The position numbers were made by a program, and so were the translations under genes. This document shows, in pieces, positions 1 through 8,001 of a DNA stretch of 51,602 nucleotides (position 1 is the first letter of the stretch; every line of letters starts with the position of its first letter). The stretch covers positions 1-51,602 of the forward strand of contig JAGLCS010000107.1 of assembly GCA_023146115.1 (NCBI GenBank), given 5' to 3'. The notes below the pieces were generated by a model that was not told where the DNA came from, searched no databases, and saw only the letters and a list, made by a program, of their open reading frames with translations. This stretch comes from Abyssibacter sp. (GTDB lineage: Bacteria; Pseudomonadota; Gammaproteobacteria; Nevskiales; OUC007).

Positions 1-7
1 CAGACGG

Positions 8-409
8 TCAGACGGTCCAGTTCTCCAGCCTGATTCCTGGCACGCGACTGAACTCCCGCTGGTTGTTCGTCACGACCACCAGTCCCCTGGATCGGGCGTG
101 TCCGGCAATCATTTGGTCATAGGGGCCAATTGGCATTCCCTGTCGGGCGAGCACCGCGCGAATCTCGCCTGCGTGCATGGCCGCGTTTGAATCGAAATCC
201 AGGATGTCCAGTCTCGCGAGAAAGCCGTCTACTTCCCGCAAATTTCGCGATGGGTTTGAAGATTTCTCTGCGCCATACACCAGTTCCATCTGAGTGATCG
301 CGGACACGCACATGTGTCCGTCGTGCTCGTTGAATGCACGCCGGACAGCGTCAGGCTTATTCTTGATGGTGTAGATGCAGGTGTCGGTATCCAGCATAAA
401 CTTGAGCAT
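8..409 (-). CDS. vapC: VapC-type PIN-domain ribonuclease toxin
   Basis: This 133-residue protein spans a whole PIN domain. It starts MLKFMLDTDTCIY, with the first metal-binding acidic residues in the LDTDT segment. Further acidic residues follow in the ITQMELVYGAEK segment and in GPYDQMIAGHARS near residue 100, and it ends with the usual VTNNQREFSRVPG strand. VapC toxins are Mg-dependent RNases, typically cutting tRNA or rRNA, and are held inactive by VapB. The start ATG follows the vapB stop codon directly (TGA then ATG), so the two are translationally coupled. The gene looks intact. Family assignment is confident; the RNA target cannot be read from sequence. Confidence 0.93.
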   Translation of the reverse strand: MLKFMLDTDTCIYTIKNKPDAVRRAFNEHDGHMCVSAITQMELVYGAEKSSNPSRNLREVDGFLARLDILDFDSNAAMHAGEIRAVLARQGMPIGPYDQMIAGHARSRGLVVVTNNQREFSRVPGIRLENWTV

Positions 410-640
410 TCAGAGTCCTTCACGCGCCTGGTCCGCCGGCTGATCCCGCTCGCTCATGAAGTCGTCGCTAACCCCTTCCCCTGCGAACCAACTATCCCAG
501 GACTCACCGGCGGGCACGATGAGACGCCCCCTTCCGATGGGGATGATGTCCACCTGTTTGACTGACTCCGGCAGTGCCACTGCCTTTGGCATACGCACAG
601 CTTGGCTACGGTTGCTCTTGAACACGCCACCTCTTTCCAT
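410..640 (-). CDS. vapB: VapB-type antitoxin
   Basis: This 76-residue protein opens with an AbrB/SpoVT-type swapped-hairpin DNA-binding domain (MERGGVFKSNRSQAVRMPK, residues 1-19, then a VDIIPIGRGRLIV strand). The acidic tail around SWDSWFAGEGVSDDFM is typical of the segment that inserts into the VapC active site. The start ATG is preceded by AAGGTGAG, a good ribosome-binding site. It is the first gene of the vapBC operon and ends exactly where vapC begins. As in other VapBC pairs it should neutralise the toxin and repress the operon. The inverted repeat at 666-700 is the likely operator. Confidence 0.93.
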   Translation of the reverse strand: MERGGVFKSNRSQAVRMPKAVALPESVKQVDIIPIGRGRLIVPAGESWDSWFAGEGVSDDFMSERDQPADQAREGL

Positions 641-665
641 CTTCGCTCACCTTGGATATACGACA

Positions 666-702
666 GACATATCCATTTTGGCCCTGACTTGGGATATGTC
701 AA
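666..702 (-). promoter_or_regulatory. vapBC promoter with overlapping VapB operator
   Basis: A perfect 9-bp inverted repeat, GACATATCC at 666-674 and GGATATGTC at 692-700, is separated by 17 bp. Extra GGATAT boxes lie at 654-659 and 705-710. On the minus strand TTGACA (702-697), a 16-bp spacer and CAAAAT (680-675) form a good sigma-70 promoter whose -35 sits in one arm. The site starts 26 bp upstream of the vapB ATG. The overlap of promoter and dyad fits autorepression by VapBC. The repeat is seen directly; the regulatory role is inferred. Confidence 0.7.
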
Positions 703-842
703 TAGGATATGCGGGCGCGATTGAGTCACGAACGTCTCCTGTTGCAACACGGTCGACGCACTGAACCAACCCGAGGCGGGCTCGTTCCGGTCCATCGGTG
801 AACGTTGATACAGGCCAGCTAGCAGAGCACGCGCAATTAAAA

Positions 843-874
843 TTGACAGTATTAAATAAACAGCGTTAACGTTG
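843..874 (+). promoter_or_regulatory. Possible promoter/operator of the tetR gene
   Basis: TTGACA at 843-848 is followed by AT-rich DNA and by an imperfect palindrome centred on GTTAAC (861-874, CAGCGTTAACGTTG), which ends five bases before the ATG at 879. The -10 position (TTAACG, about 866-871) is weak. A dyad this close to the start suggests autorepression by the TetR-family protein, but this rests only on position and symmetry. Confidence 0.35.
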
Positions 875-878
875 ATGG

Positions 879-1532
879 ATGGCCAGAAAACGGTTCACCG
901 AAGAAGTCCGATCTCGCAAGCGTGAGCAAATCCTGGATGCCGCGATGTCGGTGTTCGAGAACAAGGGAGGGCTGGACGCGCTCAGTTTCCGGAGCATCGC
1001 GGCTGAACTTGGCGTGAGCTACTCGACGCCCTATGGCTATTTCAGCAGCAAGGAAGACCTTGTCATCGCGCTGCGCACGCGGGCGTTCCGGTGGATGGAG
1101 CGACTCACGGAAGATGCGATCCAGCCGAGCGCTGATCCGGTGCGTCAACTCGAATTGCTGGCAGCCGCCTACATCCACAACGGTGTGGCTCGTGCTCATC
1201 GATACGAGCTGATGTTCTTTGACCTGGACAGCACCGATGCCGCAAAGAACTCACTGGAGCTGAGAGCGGCCAAGCGAGATGCCCTGAATGTCTGTACGCG
1301 GGTGATCGCCTCTGGGCAGGAGCAGGGTGTCTTTCCAACAAAAATTGACCCATTGACCGCGAGTCATATTTTCTGGGTGAGCGCTCATGGACTGGTGTCG
1401 CTGCAAGTGGCCGGTCAGCTGGTCATGGGGCGAGATCTGGACACCTTGGCGCCGTTGGTCATCCATGCCTTGAGGACCGGGATGGAGCACTACGACCCGG
1501 CAGCTGCACCGCGGATTATGGTGAATCAGTAG
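879..1532 (+). CDS. TetR/AcrR-family transcriptional regulator
   Basis: The protein has 217 residues. An N-terminal TetR helix-turn-helix lies at about residues 10-65 (REQILDAAMSVFENKGG, then FRSIAAELGVSYSTPYGYF and SSKEDLVIAL). A helical ligand-binding domain follows, with a WHG-like C-terminal half. TetR proteins of this type bind a small molecule and release an operator. Downstream lies a damaged flavin monooxygenase gene and then a hydrolase, so it probably once controlled, or still controls, an oxidation/hydrolysis pathway. The ATG at 879 is preferred over an out-of-frame ATG four bases earlier. The effector is unknown. Confidence 0.9.
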   Translation: MARKRFTEEVRSRKREQILDAAMSVFENKGGLDALSFRSIAAELGVSYSTPYGYFSSKEDLVIALRTRAFRWMERLTEDAIQPSADPVRQLELLAAAYIHNGVARAHRYELMFFDLDSTDAAKNSLELRAAKRDALNVCTRVIASGQEQGVFPTKIDPLTASHIFWVSAHGLVSLQVAGQLVMGRDLDTLAPLVIHALRTGMEHYDPAAAPRIMVNQ

Positions 1533-1541
1533 GAGACACAG

Positions 1542-1727
1542 ATGAAAACAATCAATAACGATAGTCATGAACATGCGCTGGAGCCTGTGCCCCGGCCGCG
1601 CAAGATTCCGTTCGAATTCCCGGGGCGGTTCACAATCCCAAGTACGACCCTTGGGATCAGCGGCTTTGTGCGGTGCCGGATGCCGACCTGTTCCGCAGCA
1701 TTCGCGACGGCAAGACGGATGTCGTGA
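1542..1727 (+). pseudogene. 5' remnant of an operon gene, fused out of frame to a monooxygenase remnant
   Basis: A strong ribosome-binding site (TAGGAGACACAG) nine bases after the tetR stop leads into an ATG at 1542 and about 28 sensible residues (MKTINNDSHEHALEPVPRP, then RKIPFEFPG). From about base 1625 the DNA instead encodes, in another frame, the inside of a flavin monooxygenase. The original frame then continues as nonsense to a stop at 1725-1727. This looks like the start of a different gene whose body was lost in a deletion that joined it to the 3' part of the monooxygenase gene. The lost gene cannot be named with confidence. The IPFEFP segment recalls N-termini of some metal-dependent hydrolases, but that is weak. 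Confidence 0.6.
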
Positions 1728-2296
1728 CCGATCACATCGAGCGGTTCACGGAAACCGGCATCGCGCTGAAATCCGGCAAGGAGCTGAAGGCCGACATCAT
1801 CGTGACCGCAACGGGCCTGAGCCTGCAGATGTTCGGCGGCATGTCGCTGAATGTGGACGGCCAGCCCTTCAACATCGCCGAGAAGATGGCCTACAAGAGC
1901 GTCCTGTTCCAGGATCTGCCGAACTTCGCGTGGATCTTTGGCTACATCAACCTCTCGTGGACGATGAAAGCGGACATGTCGAGCCAGTACCTGTGCCGCT
2001 TGTTCCAGTACATGAATGACAAGGGGCTGGGTGTGATCACACCCCGCGACCATGGCAATCACCGTCTGGACGAGAACCTGCTCGGCCAGTTGACCGCCGG
2101 CTACATCCAGCGCGCCGAGCACCTGTTGCCGCGGCAGGGGAAGGCCAAGCCCTGGATCGTCCGCAACAACTACGCTGAAGACAAGCAGATGATGCTGCGT
2201 ACACCGATTGCCGACCGTGCGCTGGAAGAAGTGCCGAAGAAGCTGGCGGCGCCGAATCAGGGCAGGCCTGCCGGCAAGCTGGCCGATGCGGCGTAG
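1628..2296 (+). pseudogene. C-terminal remnant of a flavin-containing (Baeyer-Villiger type) monooxygenase
   Basis: Frame 2 reads HNPKYDPWDQRLCAVPDAD from base 1631, the block that sits in the middle of class B flavin monooxygenases. It continues through KELKADIIVTATGLSLQMFG, the conserved ATG motif before the C-terminal FAD contacts, to a normal C-terminus at 2296. The first roughly 270 residues, holding the N-terminal GxGxxG FAD fold and the NADPH fingerprint, are missing. There is no ATG or good ribosome-binding site; a GTG at 1673 would give 207 residues. With both nucleotide-binding folds lost it cannot be an active enzyme. The deletion joins it to the fragment at 1542-1627. Confidence 0.85.
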
Positions 2297-2305
2297 CGCC
2301 GGGTC

Positions 2306-3082
2306 ATGAGCGAGCAGGCACTCCCGACACTGTTGCTTGTTCATGGCGCCTGGCATGGATCGTGGTGCTGGGAACAGCAGTTCGCACCTTGGCTGCGTGA
2401 GCAGGGCCACGATGTCGTCACCATGGACCTGCCGGGCCACGGCAAGCCGGGCCCCGAACGCATCGAGTGGTTTTCGCTGACCGACTATGCCGATGCCGTT
2501 GAGGCGAAGCTACGGGGACTGGGCAGGCCGGTGATTGTTGCAGGCCATTCGATGGGGGGGATGGTGGTTCAGAAGCTGATGGAGCGGCGGCCGGCCAACC
2601 TGGCCGCTGCCGTGCTGGTGGCCTCCGCGCCGCCTGGCGGGGTCATCGGTGTGGTGCTCCACCTGTTGAAATCCCGTCCGCTGGCGCTGCTGCGGACCAG
2701 CCTGACGGCCGACCTGTATCACCTCGTCCGGTCGCCCGAACTGGCCCACGCCCTGTTCTATAGCGACCGGTTGCCGGATGAACTTGCCGAGCAATACTGG
2801 CAACCGCTGCAGAATGAATCGTTCCGGGCATTTCTCGACATGCTGGCACTGGGCCTTCCGAAGCCCAGGCGGGCGGACGCTGCCTTGCCCAAGCGCGTGA
2901 TCGGGGGCGGCCTCGACACGATATTTCCTCCCGATGATGTGCGGCGCACCGCCGCCGCCTATGGCGTTGATTCGATCATCTATCCGGATATGGCGCACAA
3001 CCTGATGCTGGACGTCGGCTGGGAGCAGGTGGCAGAGGACTTGTCAGAATGGGTCTCGGGGCGTTGGCCGCGTCCGGGCTGA
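2306..3082 (+). CDS. Alpha/beta-fold hydrolase
   Basis: This 258-residue protein has the LVHGAWHGSWCW oxyanion-hole segment (residues 11-22) and the nucleophile elbow GHSMGG (Ser82). An acid is likely at Asp204 (GGLDTIFPPDD), with the catalytic His at about 231 (PDMAHNLMLD). The family covers esterases, lactonases and related enzymes. Next to a Baeyer-Villiger-type monooxygenase, a hydrolase often opens the ester or lactone produced, so that is the likely ancestral role here. The start ATG lies nine bases after the monooxygenase stop, so the two were co-transcribed. The protein is full length and all catalytic residues are present. The substrate is unknown. Confidence 0.88.
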   Translation: MSEQALPTLLLVHGAWHGSWCWEQQFAPWLREQGHDVVTMDLPGHGKPGPERIEWFSLTDYADAVEAKLRGLGRPVIVAGHSMGGMVVQKLMERRPANLAAAVLVASAPPGGVIGVVLHLLKSRPLALLRTSLTADLYHLVRSPELAHALFYSDRLPDELAEQYWQPLQNESFRAFLDMLALGLPKPRRADAALPKRVIGGGLDTIFPPDDVRRTAAAYGVDSIIYPDMAHNLMLDVGWEQVAEDLSEWVSGRWPRPG

Positions 3083-3159
3083 CCGGCGGGAACGCGGCGG
3101 CAGCAGGGCGTGTTGCAGGGTTCGGCTAGAAAGCAGGTGCACCCAAACCGGCGATGCCG

Positions 3160-3693
3160 CTACCCGACCTTTCTCCGCGGCCGCAGGCGCCACCGCTTCA
3201 GTTCTTCGTATTTGAACGGGTTGCCTTGCCTGCGCACGAGCACGTAGGAGTTCAACACCCATTCCACCGGCTCAATCTGGATCGAGGGTAGATCCGTTGG
3301 CGCCCGGTAGGAAATCGTGACCTGCGGACGGTTTCTGAACGGCAGGTCTAGACCGTGGGCCTTCATCGCGCTCCGCACCGACGAGAGTAAATCCGCAAAG
3401 CCGGGTGGCTCTCCATGGGTGAGGAAGGAGCACAGCTCGCCGCCCGAACTGCTGATCCGATCGAAACGCATCAGCACGGGGTCGGCAACAATGGCATTGC
3501 CCACCCCAATCAAGGTTTCCAGCGTGCGTGGCGTGTCCTCATGGATGCCCGACAGCAACTGATGCCAGCGTTCGGGGGCGAACAGGGCGGACACCAACCG
3601 GTCTGACAGACCTGCATGGTCGACTGCCGCCTCCATCGCGCTTCGAACAGCGGGTGGGGGCTTGGCCATCATGATCAGACCGCCTAGCGGCAT
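3160..3693 (-). CDS. 2'-5' RNA ligase / RNA 2',3'-cyclic phosphodiesterase family protein, degenerate active site
   Basis: This 177-residue protein follows the ThpR/LigT two-lobed plan: a KPPPAVRSAM start, first motif region ERWHQLLSG (His44), and second motif region RPQVTISYRAP (residues 122-132). The family needs two H-x-T/S-x motifs. Here the first is HQLL, with no Thr/Ser at the third position, and the second has Gln124 in place of His. The enzyme should therefore be inactive or altered in chemistry. The rest of the fold looks intact and there is no frameshift. It is convergent with the upstream hydrolase and 352 bp downstream of acnD on the same strand. In-frame ATGs at 3672 and 3669 are alternative starts. 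Confidence 0.72.
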   Translation of the reverse strand: MPLGGLIMMAKPPPAVRSAMEAAVDHAGLSDRLVSALFAPERWHQLLSGIHEDTPRTLETLIGVGNAIVADPVLMRFDRISSSGGELCSFLTHGEPPGFADLLSSVRSAMKAHGLDLPFRNRPQVTISYRAPTDLPSIQIEPVEWVLNSYVLVRRQGNPFKYEELKRWRLRPRRKVG

Positions 3694-4045
3694 GACTGCG
3701 ACATCGCCCGGTCAAAGCTGCCGTCTTTGTCCCCGCCGGGCGCTCGCGTCACGAGGCGCGGCCGCAACAGGGACGGCTGCCGCTGGCGACCGTGCGTTAC
3801 CTTCGATGTTCGAGGATCGTTCAAGAACTCTGCAGTGTTGCTCGTATCCAGCCAGTGGACGCGTGTTCATTGGGTCAGATCGCAACTGCGTGCTGCGATC
3901 TTTCCAGATGGCGTCGTTAGAGTGTGACCGATCCACCCAGGTGCGAGTCAAGTGTGCGCCCTGGCAGCTCAACCTTATCCGCTGCACATCGCCTGGCATC
4001 GCCGACGGAGTCGGGACCCGGCCACGCGGCCGGGCGCTTCCTTGG
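3694..4045. other. 352-bp gene-free stretch between acnD and the ThpR-like gene
   Basis: No convincing coding frame was found. Short frames here lack family features and cross the acnD boundary. Two hairpins are visible: GATCGCA/TGCGATC (3878-3884 and 3894-3900, 9-base loop) and the GC-rich one listed at 4017-4034. This is where prpF would be expected next to acnD, but no remnant of it could be recognised. Confidence 0.6.
4017..4034 (-). terminator. Hairpin just downstream of acnD, possible terminator or 3'-end stabiliser
   Basis: A perfect 7-bp stem, CCCGGCC and GGCCGGG, with a 4-base loop lies 12 bases past the acnD stop in the direction of transcription. No U-tract follows, so it is not a canonical intrinsic terminator. 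It may protect the mRNA 3' end or help Rho-dependent termination. Confidence 0.35.
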
Positions 4046-6649
4046 CTACGCCGCCTTGGTCGACTCGAGGAAGTCCTGGGCGAAGCGTTGCAGCACGCCG
4101 CCAGCCTCATAGATTGAGGCCTCTTCGCCTGTGTCCAGCCGGCACTTGACCGGCACGTCCAAGGTTTCGCCGTTTTCACGATGCACGACCAGCGTCAACA
4201 TGGCACCGGGAGCACGCTCGCCGATTACGTCGTAGGTCTCGGAGCCGTCCAGGCCCAGCGTCTTGCGGGTGGTGCCGTCTTCGAACTGCAGCGGCAGCAC
4301 GCCCATCCCGACCAGGTTGGTGCGGTGAATACGTTCGAAGCCTTCGGCGACGATAGCCTCCACACCGGCCAGCCGCACGCCCTTGGCGGCCCAGTCGCGC
4401 GATGAGCCCTGGCCGTAGTCGGCGCCGGCGACGATGATCAGCGGCTGTTTGCGCTGCATGTAGGCCTCGATGACCTCCCACATGCGCATGGTCTTGCCTT
4501 CCGGTTCCAGCCGCGCCAGCGAGCCTTGGATCACCTCGCCGCTGTCGTCCTTGACCATCTCATTGTAAAACTTGGGATTGGCGAAGGTCGCACGCTGGGC
4601 GGTCAGGTGATCTCCGCGGTGGGTGGCGTAGGAGTTGAAGTCCTCCTCTGGAAGGCCCATTTTGGCGAGGTACTCGCCGGCCGCGCTGCTCGCCAGAATC
4701 GCGTTGGATGGCGACAGGTGATCGGTGGTGATGTTGTCGCCACAGACCGCCAGCGGTCGCATGCCCTGGAGCGTGCGTTCAGCCGCCAGCGCGCCTTCCC
4801 AGTAGGGCGGACGACGAATGTAGGTGCTCATCGGGCGCCAGTCGTACAGCGGGCTGATGTTCTCGTCCTTGATGACCTTGAAGTTGAACATTGGCTCGTA
4901 GACGCGGGTGAAGTGCTCCGGCTTGACGCTTTGCTTGATCGTGGCGTCGATCTCTTCATCCGTCGGCCACAGGTCCTTCAGCGTGATGTCGTTGCCGTCG
5001 GCGTCCACGCCGAGCACGTCCTTTTCGATATCGAAACGGATGGTGCCGGCGATGGCGTAGGCGACGACCAGCGGCGGCGAGGCGAGGAACGCCTGCTTGG
5101 CATAGGGGTGGATGCGGCCGTCGAAATTGCGGTTGCCCGAGAGCACGGCCACCGAGTAGAGGTCCTTGTCGATGATCTCCTGCTGGATTTTCGGGTCCAG
5201 CGCGCCGCTCATGCCGTTGCAGGTCGTGCAGGCAAAGGCGACGATGCCGAAGCCTAGCTGGTTCAGCTCGTCCTGCAGTCCGGCTTCCTCCATGTACAGC
5301 TGCACGGCTTTGGAGCCGGGCGCGAACGAGGACTTGACCCAGGGCTTGCGGGTCAGGCCAGCGGCGTTGGCCTTCTTGGCCAGCAGGCCGGCGGCGACGA
5401 CATTGCGCGGATTCGACGTATTCGTGCAGCTGGTAATCGCGGCGATGATCACCGCGCCATCCGGCATGGACCCATCGCTGGGCAGATCCCACGGCCCGGC
5501 CACTTGCCGTGCCGCAAGATCAGCCGTTGGCAGGCGGCGATGCGGGTTCGACGGGCCGGCCAGGGTGCGGGTGACGCTGGACAGGTCGAAGCTCAGCACG
5601 CGCTCGTACTCGGCCGTGTCCAGCGCATCGGCCCACAGGCCGGTGGTCTTGGCGTAGTGCTCCACGAGAGCCACCTGCTTGGAATCGCGGCCGGTCAGCG
5701 TCAGGTATTCGATGGTCTGCTCGTCGATGTAGAACATCGCGGCGGTGGCGCCGTACTCGGGTGTCATGTTCGAGATCGTCGCGCGATCGCCAAGCGTCAG
5801 CGCGCGCGCGCCCTCGCCATAGAACTCCAGATACGCGCCCACGACCTTTGTGTTGCGCAGAAACTCGGTGATGGCCAGCACGATGTCGGTGCTGGTGATG
5901 CCGGGTTGCGGCTTGCCGGTCAGCTCCACGCCGATGATGTCGGGCAGGCGCATGTAGCTGGCGCGCCCGAGCATGACGGACTCGGCTTCCAGCCCGCCGA
6001 CGCCGATGGCGATGACGCCCAGGGCATCAACATGTGGGGTGTGGCTGTCGGTGCCGACCAGGGTGTCGGGGAAGGCAACGCCGTCGCGGGCGTGGATCAC
6101 CGGCGACATCCGTTCCAGATTGATCTGATGCATGATGCCGTTGCCCGGTGGCACCACGTCGATGTTCTTGAAGGCTTTCTTCGTCCAGTTGATGAAGTGG
6201 AAGCGGTCTTCGTTACGGCGGTCCTCGATGGCGCGGTTCTTCTCGAAGGCATCCTTCTCGAAACCGGCGTGTTCCACGGCCAGCGAGTGGTCGACGATGA
6301 GCTGCGTGGGAACGACCGGGTTGACCAGCGACGGATCGCCACCTTTCTCCGCAATGGCGTCCCGCAGCCCGGCCAGATCGACCAGGGCGGTCTGCCCCAG
6401 AATGTCATGACAGACGACACGGGTCGGGAACCACGGAAAGTCGAGATCGCGCTTGCGCTCGATGAGCTGTTTCAGCGAGTCGGTGAGCGTCGCCGGACTG
6501 CAGCGCCGCACGAGGTTCTCGGCCAGCACGCGCGAGGTGTACGGCAGGGTGTCATACGATCCGGCTGCGATGGCCTCGACGGCCTCTCGGGTGTCGTAAT
6601 AGTCGAGCTCGGTGCCGGAAAGCGGCTTGCGGTGTGCGGTGTTGGTCAT
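4046..6649 (-). CDS. acnD: 2-methylcitrate dehydratase, aconitase-like AcnD
   Basis: The product has 867 residues with the start chosen at MTNTAHRKPLSGTELDYYD, because the frame upstream is antisense to prpC and lacks family sequence. AcnD-specific features include the N-terminal block ending in LPYTSRVLAENLVRRC and the PEYGATAAMFYIDEQTIEYL block. The [4Fe-4S] ligands are in SCTNTSNP (about Cys408) and ACTTCNGMSG (about Cys474 and Cys477). In the 2-methylcitrate cycle AcnD dehydrates 2-methylcitrate to a 2-methyl-aconitate isomer. PrpF then isomerises this so that an aconitase can finish the reaction; the pair replaces PrpD. It is the last gene of prpB-prpC-acnD, separated from prpC by 142 bp. 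No prpF is in the window. Confidence 0.95.
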   Translation of the reverse strand: MTNTAHRKPLSGTELDYYDTREAVEAIAAGSYDTLPYTSRVLAENLVRRCSPATLTDSLKQLIERKRDLDFPWFPTRVVCHDILGQTALVDLAGLRDAIAEKGGDPSLVNPVVPTQLIVDHSLAVEHAGFEKDAFEKNRAIEDRRNEDRFHFINWTKKAFKNIDVVPPGNGIMHQINLERMSPVIHARDGVAFPDTLVGTDSHTPHVDALGVIAIGVGGLEAESVMLGRASYMRLPDIIGVELTGKPQPGITSTDIVLAITEFLRNTKVVGAYLEFYGEGARALTLGDRATISNMTPEYGATAAMFYIDEQTIEYLTLTGRDSKQVALVEHYAKTTGLWADALDTAEYERVLSFDLSSVTRTLAGPSNPHRRLPTADLAARQVAGPWDLPSDGSMPDGAVIIAAITSCTNTSNPRNVVAAGLLAKKANAAGLTRKPWVKSSFAPGSKAVQLYMEEAGLQDELNQLGFGIVAFACTTCNGMSGALDPKIQQEIIDKDLYSVAVLSGNRNFDGRIHPYAKQAFLASPPLVVAYAIAGTIRFDIEKDVLGVDADGNDITLKDLWPTDEEIDATIKQSVKPEHFTRVYEPMFNFKVIKDENISPLYDWRPMSTYIRRPPYWEGALAAERTLQGMRPLAVCGDNITTDHLSPSNAILASSAAGEYLAKMGLPEEDFNSYATHRGDHLTAQRATFANPKFYNEMVKDDSGEVIQGSLARLEPEGKTMRMWEVIEAYMQRKQPLIIVAGADYGQGSSRDWAAKGVRLAGVEAIVAEGFERIHRTNLVGMGVLPLQFEDGTTRKTLGLDGSETYDVIGERAPGAMLTLVVHRENGETLDVPVKCRLDTGEEASIYEAGGVLQRFAQDFLESTKAA

Positions 6650-6791
6650 GGTCGTCTGTCTCTCGGCTGGCTGCCGGTGGCATGCCACGGACTCGCTGTG
6701 AATACGTCCGAGTACGCCCCGCGGAGGCATCTCTGCCGCCGCGGGTTCGTGGCACGCCACCGCCAGCCGATATGGGCGGTGGGGTTGGGAA
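6650..6791 (-). repeat. prpC-acnD intergenic region with paired palindromes and a hairpin
   Basis: Two near-identical 12-bp palindromes, GTGGCATGCCAC (6677-6688) and GTGGCACGCCAC (6749-6760), lie 72 bp apart. A hairpin of CCACCGCC (6757-6764) and GGCGGTGG (6775-6782) sits nine bases past the prpC stop. Two CCGCGG boxes lie between the palindromes. There is no U-tract. The elements could protect upstream mRNA, tune the prpC:acnD ratio, or be a small REP-like pair. Function is inferred only from position. Confidence 0.45.
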
Positions 6792-7952
6792 TCAGCTGCG
6801 CTTTTCGATCGGCACGAATTCCAGATTCTCCGGCCCGGTGTAGTTGGCGCTGGGGCGGATGATCTTGCCGTCGACGCGTTGTTCGATGATGTGCGCGCTC
6901 CAGCCGGCCGTGCGCGCGATGACGAACAGCGGCGTGAACATGTTCGTCGGCACACCCATCATGTGGTAGCTGACGGCGCTGAACCAGTCGAGGTTCGGGA
7001 ACATCTTCTTGGCGTCCAGCATCACCGATTCCAGACGTTCGGCGATGTCGAACATCTTCATCGAACCCTGTTCCTGCGACAGTTCCTTGGCGACCTTCTT
7101 GATCACCACGTTACGCGGATCGGAGATCGTATAGACCGGGTGGCCGAAGCCGATGATGACTTCCTTGCGGCTCACGCGCTCGCGGATGTCGGCCTCGGCT
7201 TCGTCCGGGTTGTCGTAACGCTTCTGGATCTCGAAAGCCACTTCGTTGGCGCCGCCGTGCTTCGGGCCGCGCAGCGCGCCGATGCCGCCGGCGATGCAGG
7301 AGTGGAAGTCCGAGCCGGTGCCGGCGATGACGCGCGAGGCGAAGGTGGAGGCGTTGAACTCGTGCTCGGCGTAGAGCACCAGCGAGGTGTGCATGGCGCG
7401 GACCCAGGATTCGCTGGGCTCTTCCCCGTGCAGCAGATGCAGGAAATGGCCGCCGATGGAATCGTCATCGGTCTCGACATCAATGACCTTGCCGTTGACC
7501 GCGTACTGATACCAGTAGAGCAGCATCGAGCCGAGGCTGGCGAGCAGGCGATCGGCAATGTCGCGGGCATCCGCATGGTTGTGGTCATCCCGCTCGGGCA
7601 GCACGCAGCCCAGGACGGATACACCGGTGCGCATCACGTCCATCGGGTGCGAGTTCGCCGGCAGTTCTTCCAGCGCGCCCTTCACCGCGGCGGGCAGGCC
7701 GCGATAGGCCTTGAGCTTGGTCTTGTAGGCACGCAGCTCAGCTTCGGTCGGCAGCTTGCCGTGGATTAGCAGGTACGCGACCTCTTCGAACTCGCAGGTC
7801 TCGGCGATGTCGAGAATGTCGTAGCCGCGGTAGTGCAGGTCGTTTCCGCTGCGACCGACGGTGCACAACGCGGTGTTCCCGGCGGCGGTGCCGGACAGCG
7901 CGACGGATTTCTTCGGCTTGAATCCGCCGGCGCTCTTGTTCGTCTCACTCAT
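6792..7952 (-). CDS. prpC: 2-methylcitrate synthase
   Basis: This 386-residue citrate-synthase-fold enzyme condenses propionyl-CoA with oxaloacetate to 2-methylcitrate. Visible signatures are the N-terminal GLAGVxAG-equivalent block ([13 protein letters not shown]), the catalytic His in [13 protein letters not shown], the second His in [10 protein letters not shown], and the catalytic Asp in the [13 protein letters not shown] region. The length suits PrpC rather than the longer GltA-type citrate synthases. It lies 49 bp downstream of prpB and upstream of acnD on the same strand, which makes the 2-methylcitrate role secure. Confidence 0.95.
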   Translation of the reverse strand: MSETNKSAGGFKPKKSVALSGTAAGNTALCTVGRSGNDLHYRGYDILDIAETCEFEEVAYLLIHGKLPTEAELRAYKTKLKAYRGLPAAVKGALEELPANSHPMDVMRTGVSVLGCVLPERDDHNHADARDIADRLLASLGSMLLYWYQYAVNGKVIDVETDDDSIGGHFLHLLHGEEPSESWVRAMHTSLVLYAEHEFNASTFASRVIAGTGSDFHSCIAGGIGALRGPKHGGANEVAFEIQKRYDNPDEAEADIRERVSRKEVIIGFGHPVYTISDPRNVVIKKVAKELSQEQGSMKMFDIAERLESVMLDAKKMFPNLDWFSAVSYHMMGVPTNMFTPLFVIARTAGWSAHIIEQRVDGKIIRPSANYTGPENLEFVPIEKRS

Positions 7953-8001
7953 TGGGTTCTCCCGTCTTTCCGTATTGAAGAGATGTCACTGGCGGCCTGC
8001 A

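Noticed and set aside
1614-1624. GAATTCCCGGG at the pseudogene junction, resembling adjoining EcoRI and SmaI cloning sites
   Set aside because: A single short match in otherwise natural flanking sequence is expected by chance in GC-rich DNA; no vector sequence is seen. Worth remembering only when checking reads at this junction.
1565-2440. 291-codon minus-strand frame opposite the monooxygenase remnant
   Set aside because: Shadow of the + strand coding pattern; it has no recognisable fold and would cross the pseudogene junction and the hydrolase start.
5504-6862. Long open frame (452 codons) on the + strand antisense to acnD
   Set aside because: No domain, Arg/Gly/Val/Ala-rich shadow of a GC-rich gene; acnD on the other strand is unambiguous. 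The same applies to 4526-5257 and 6879-7769 on the + strand.
6650-6955. N-terminal extension of acnD by about 100 residues
   Set aside because: The extension reads as Arg/Ser/Ala-rich sequence antisense-free of any family similarity and overlaps prpC; the ATG at 6649 gives the normal AcnD start.
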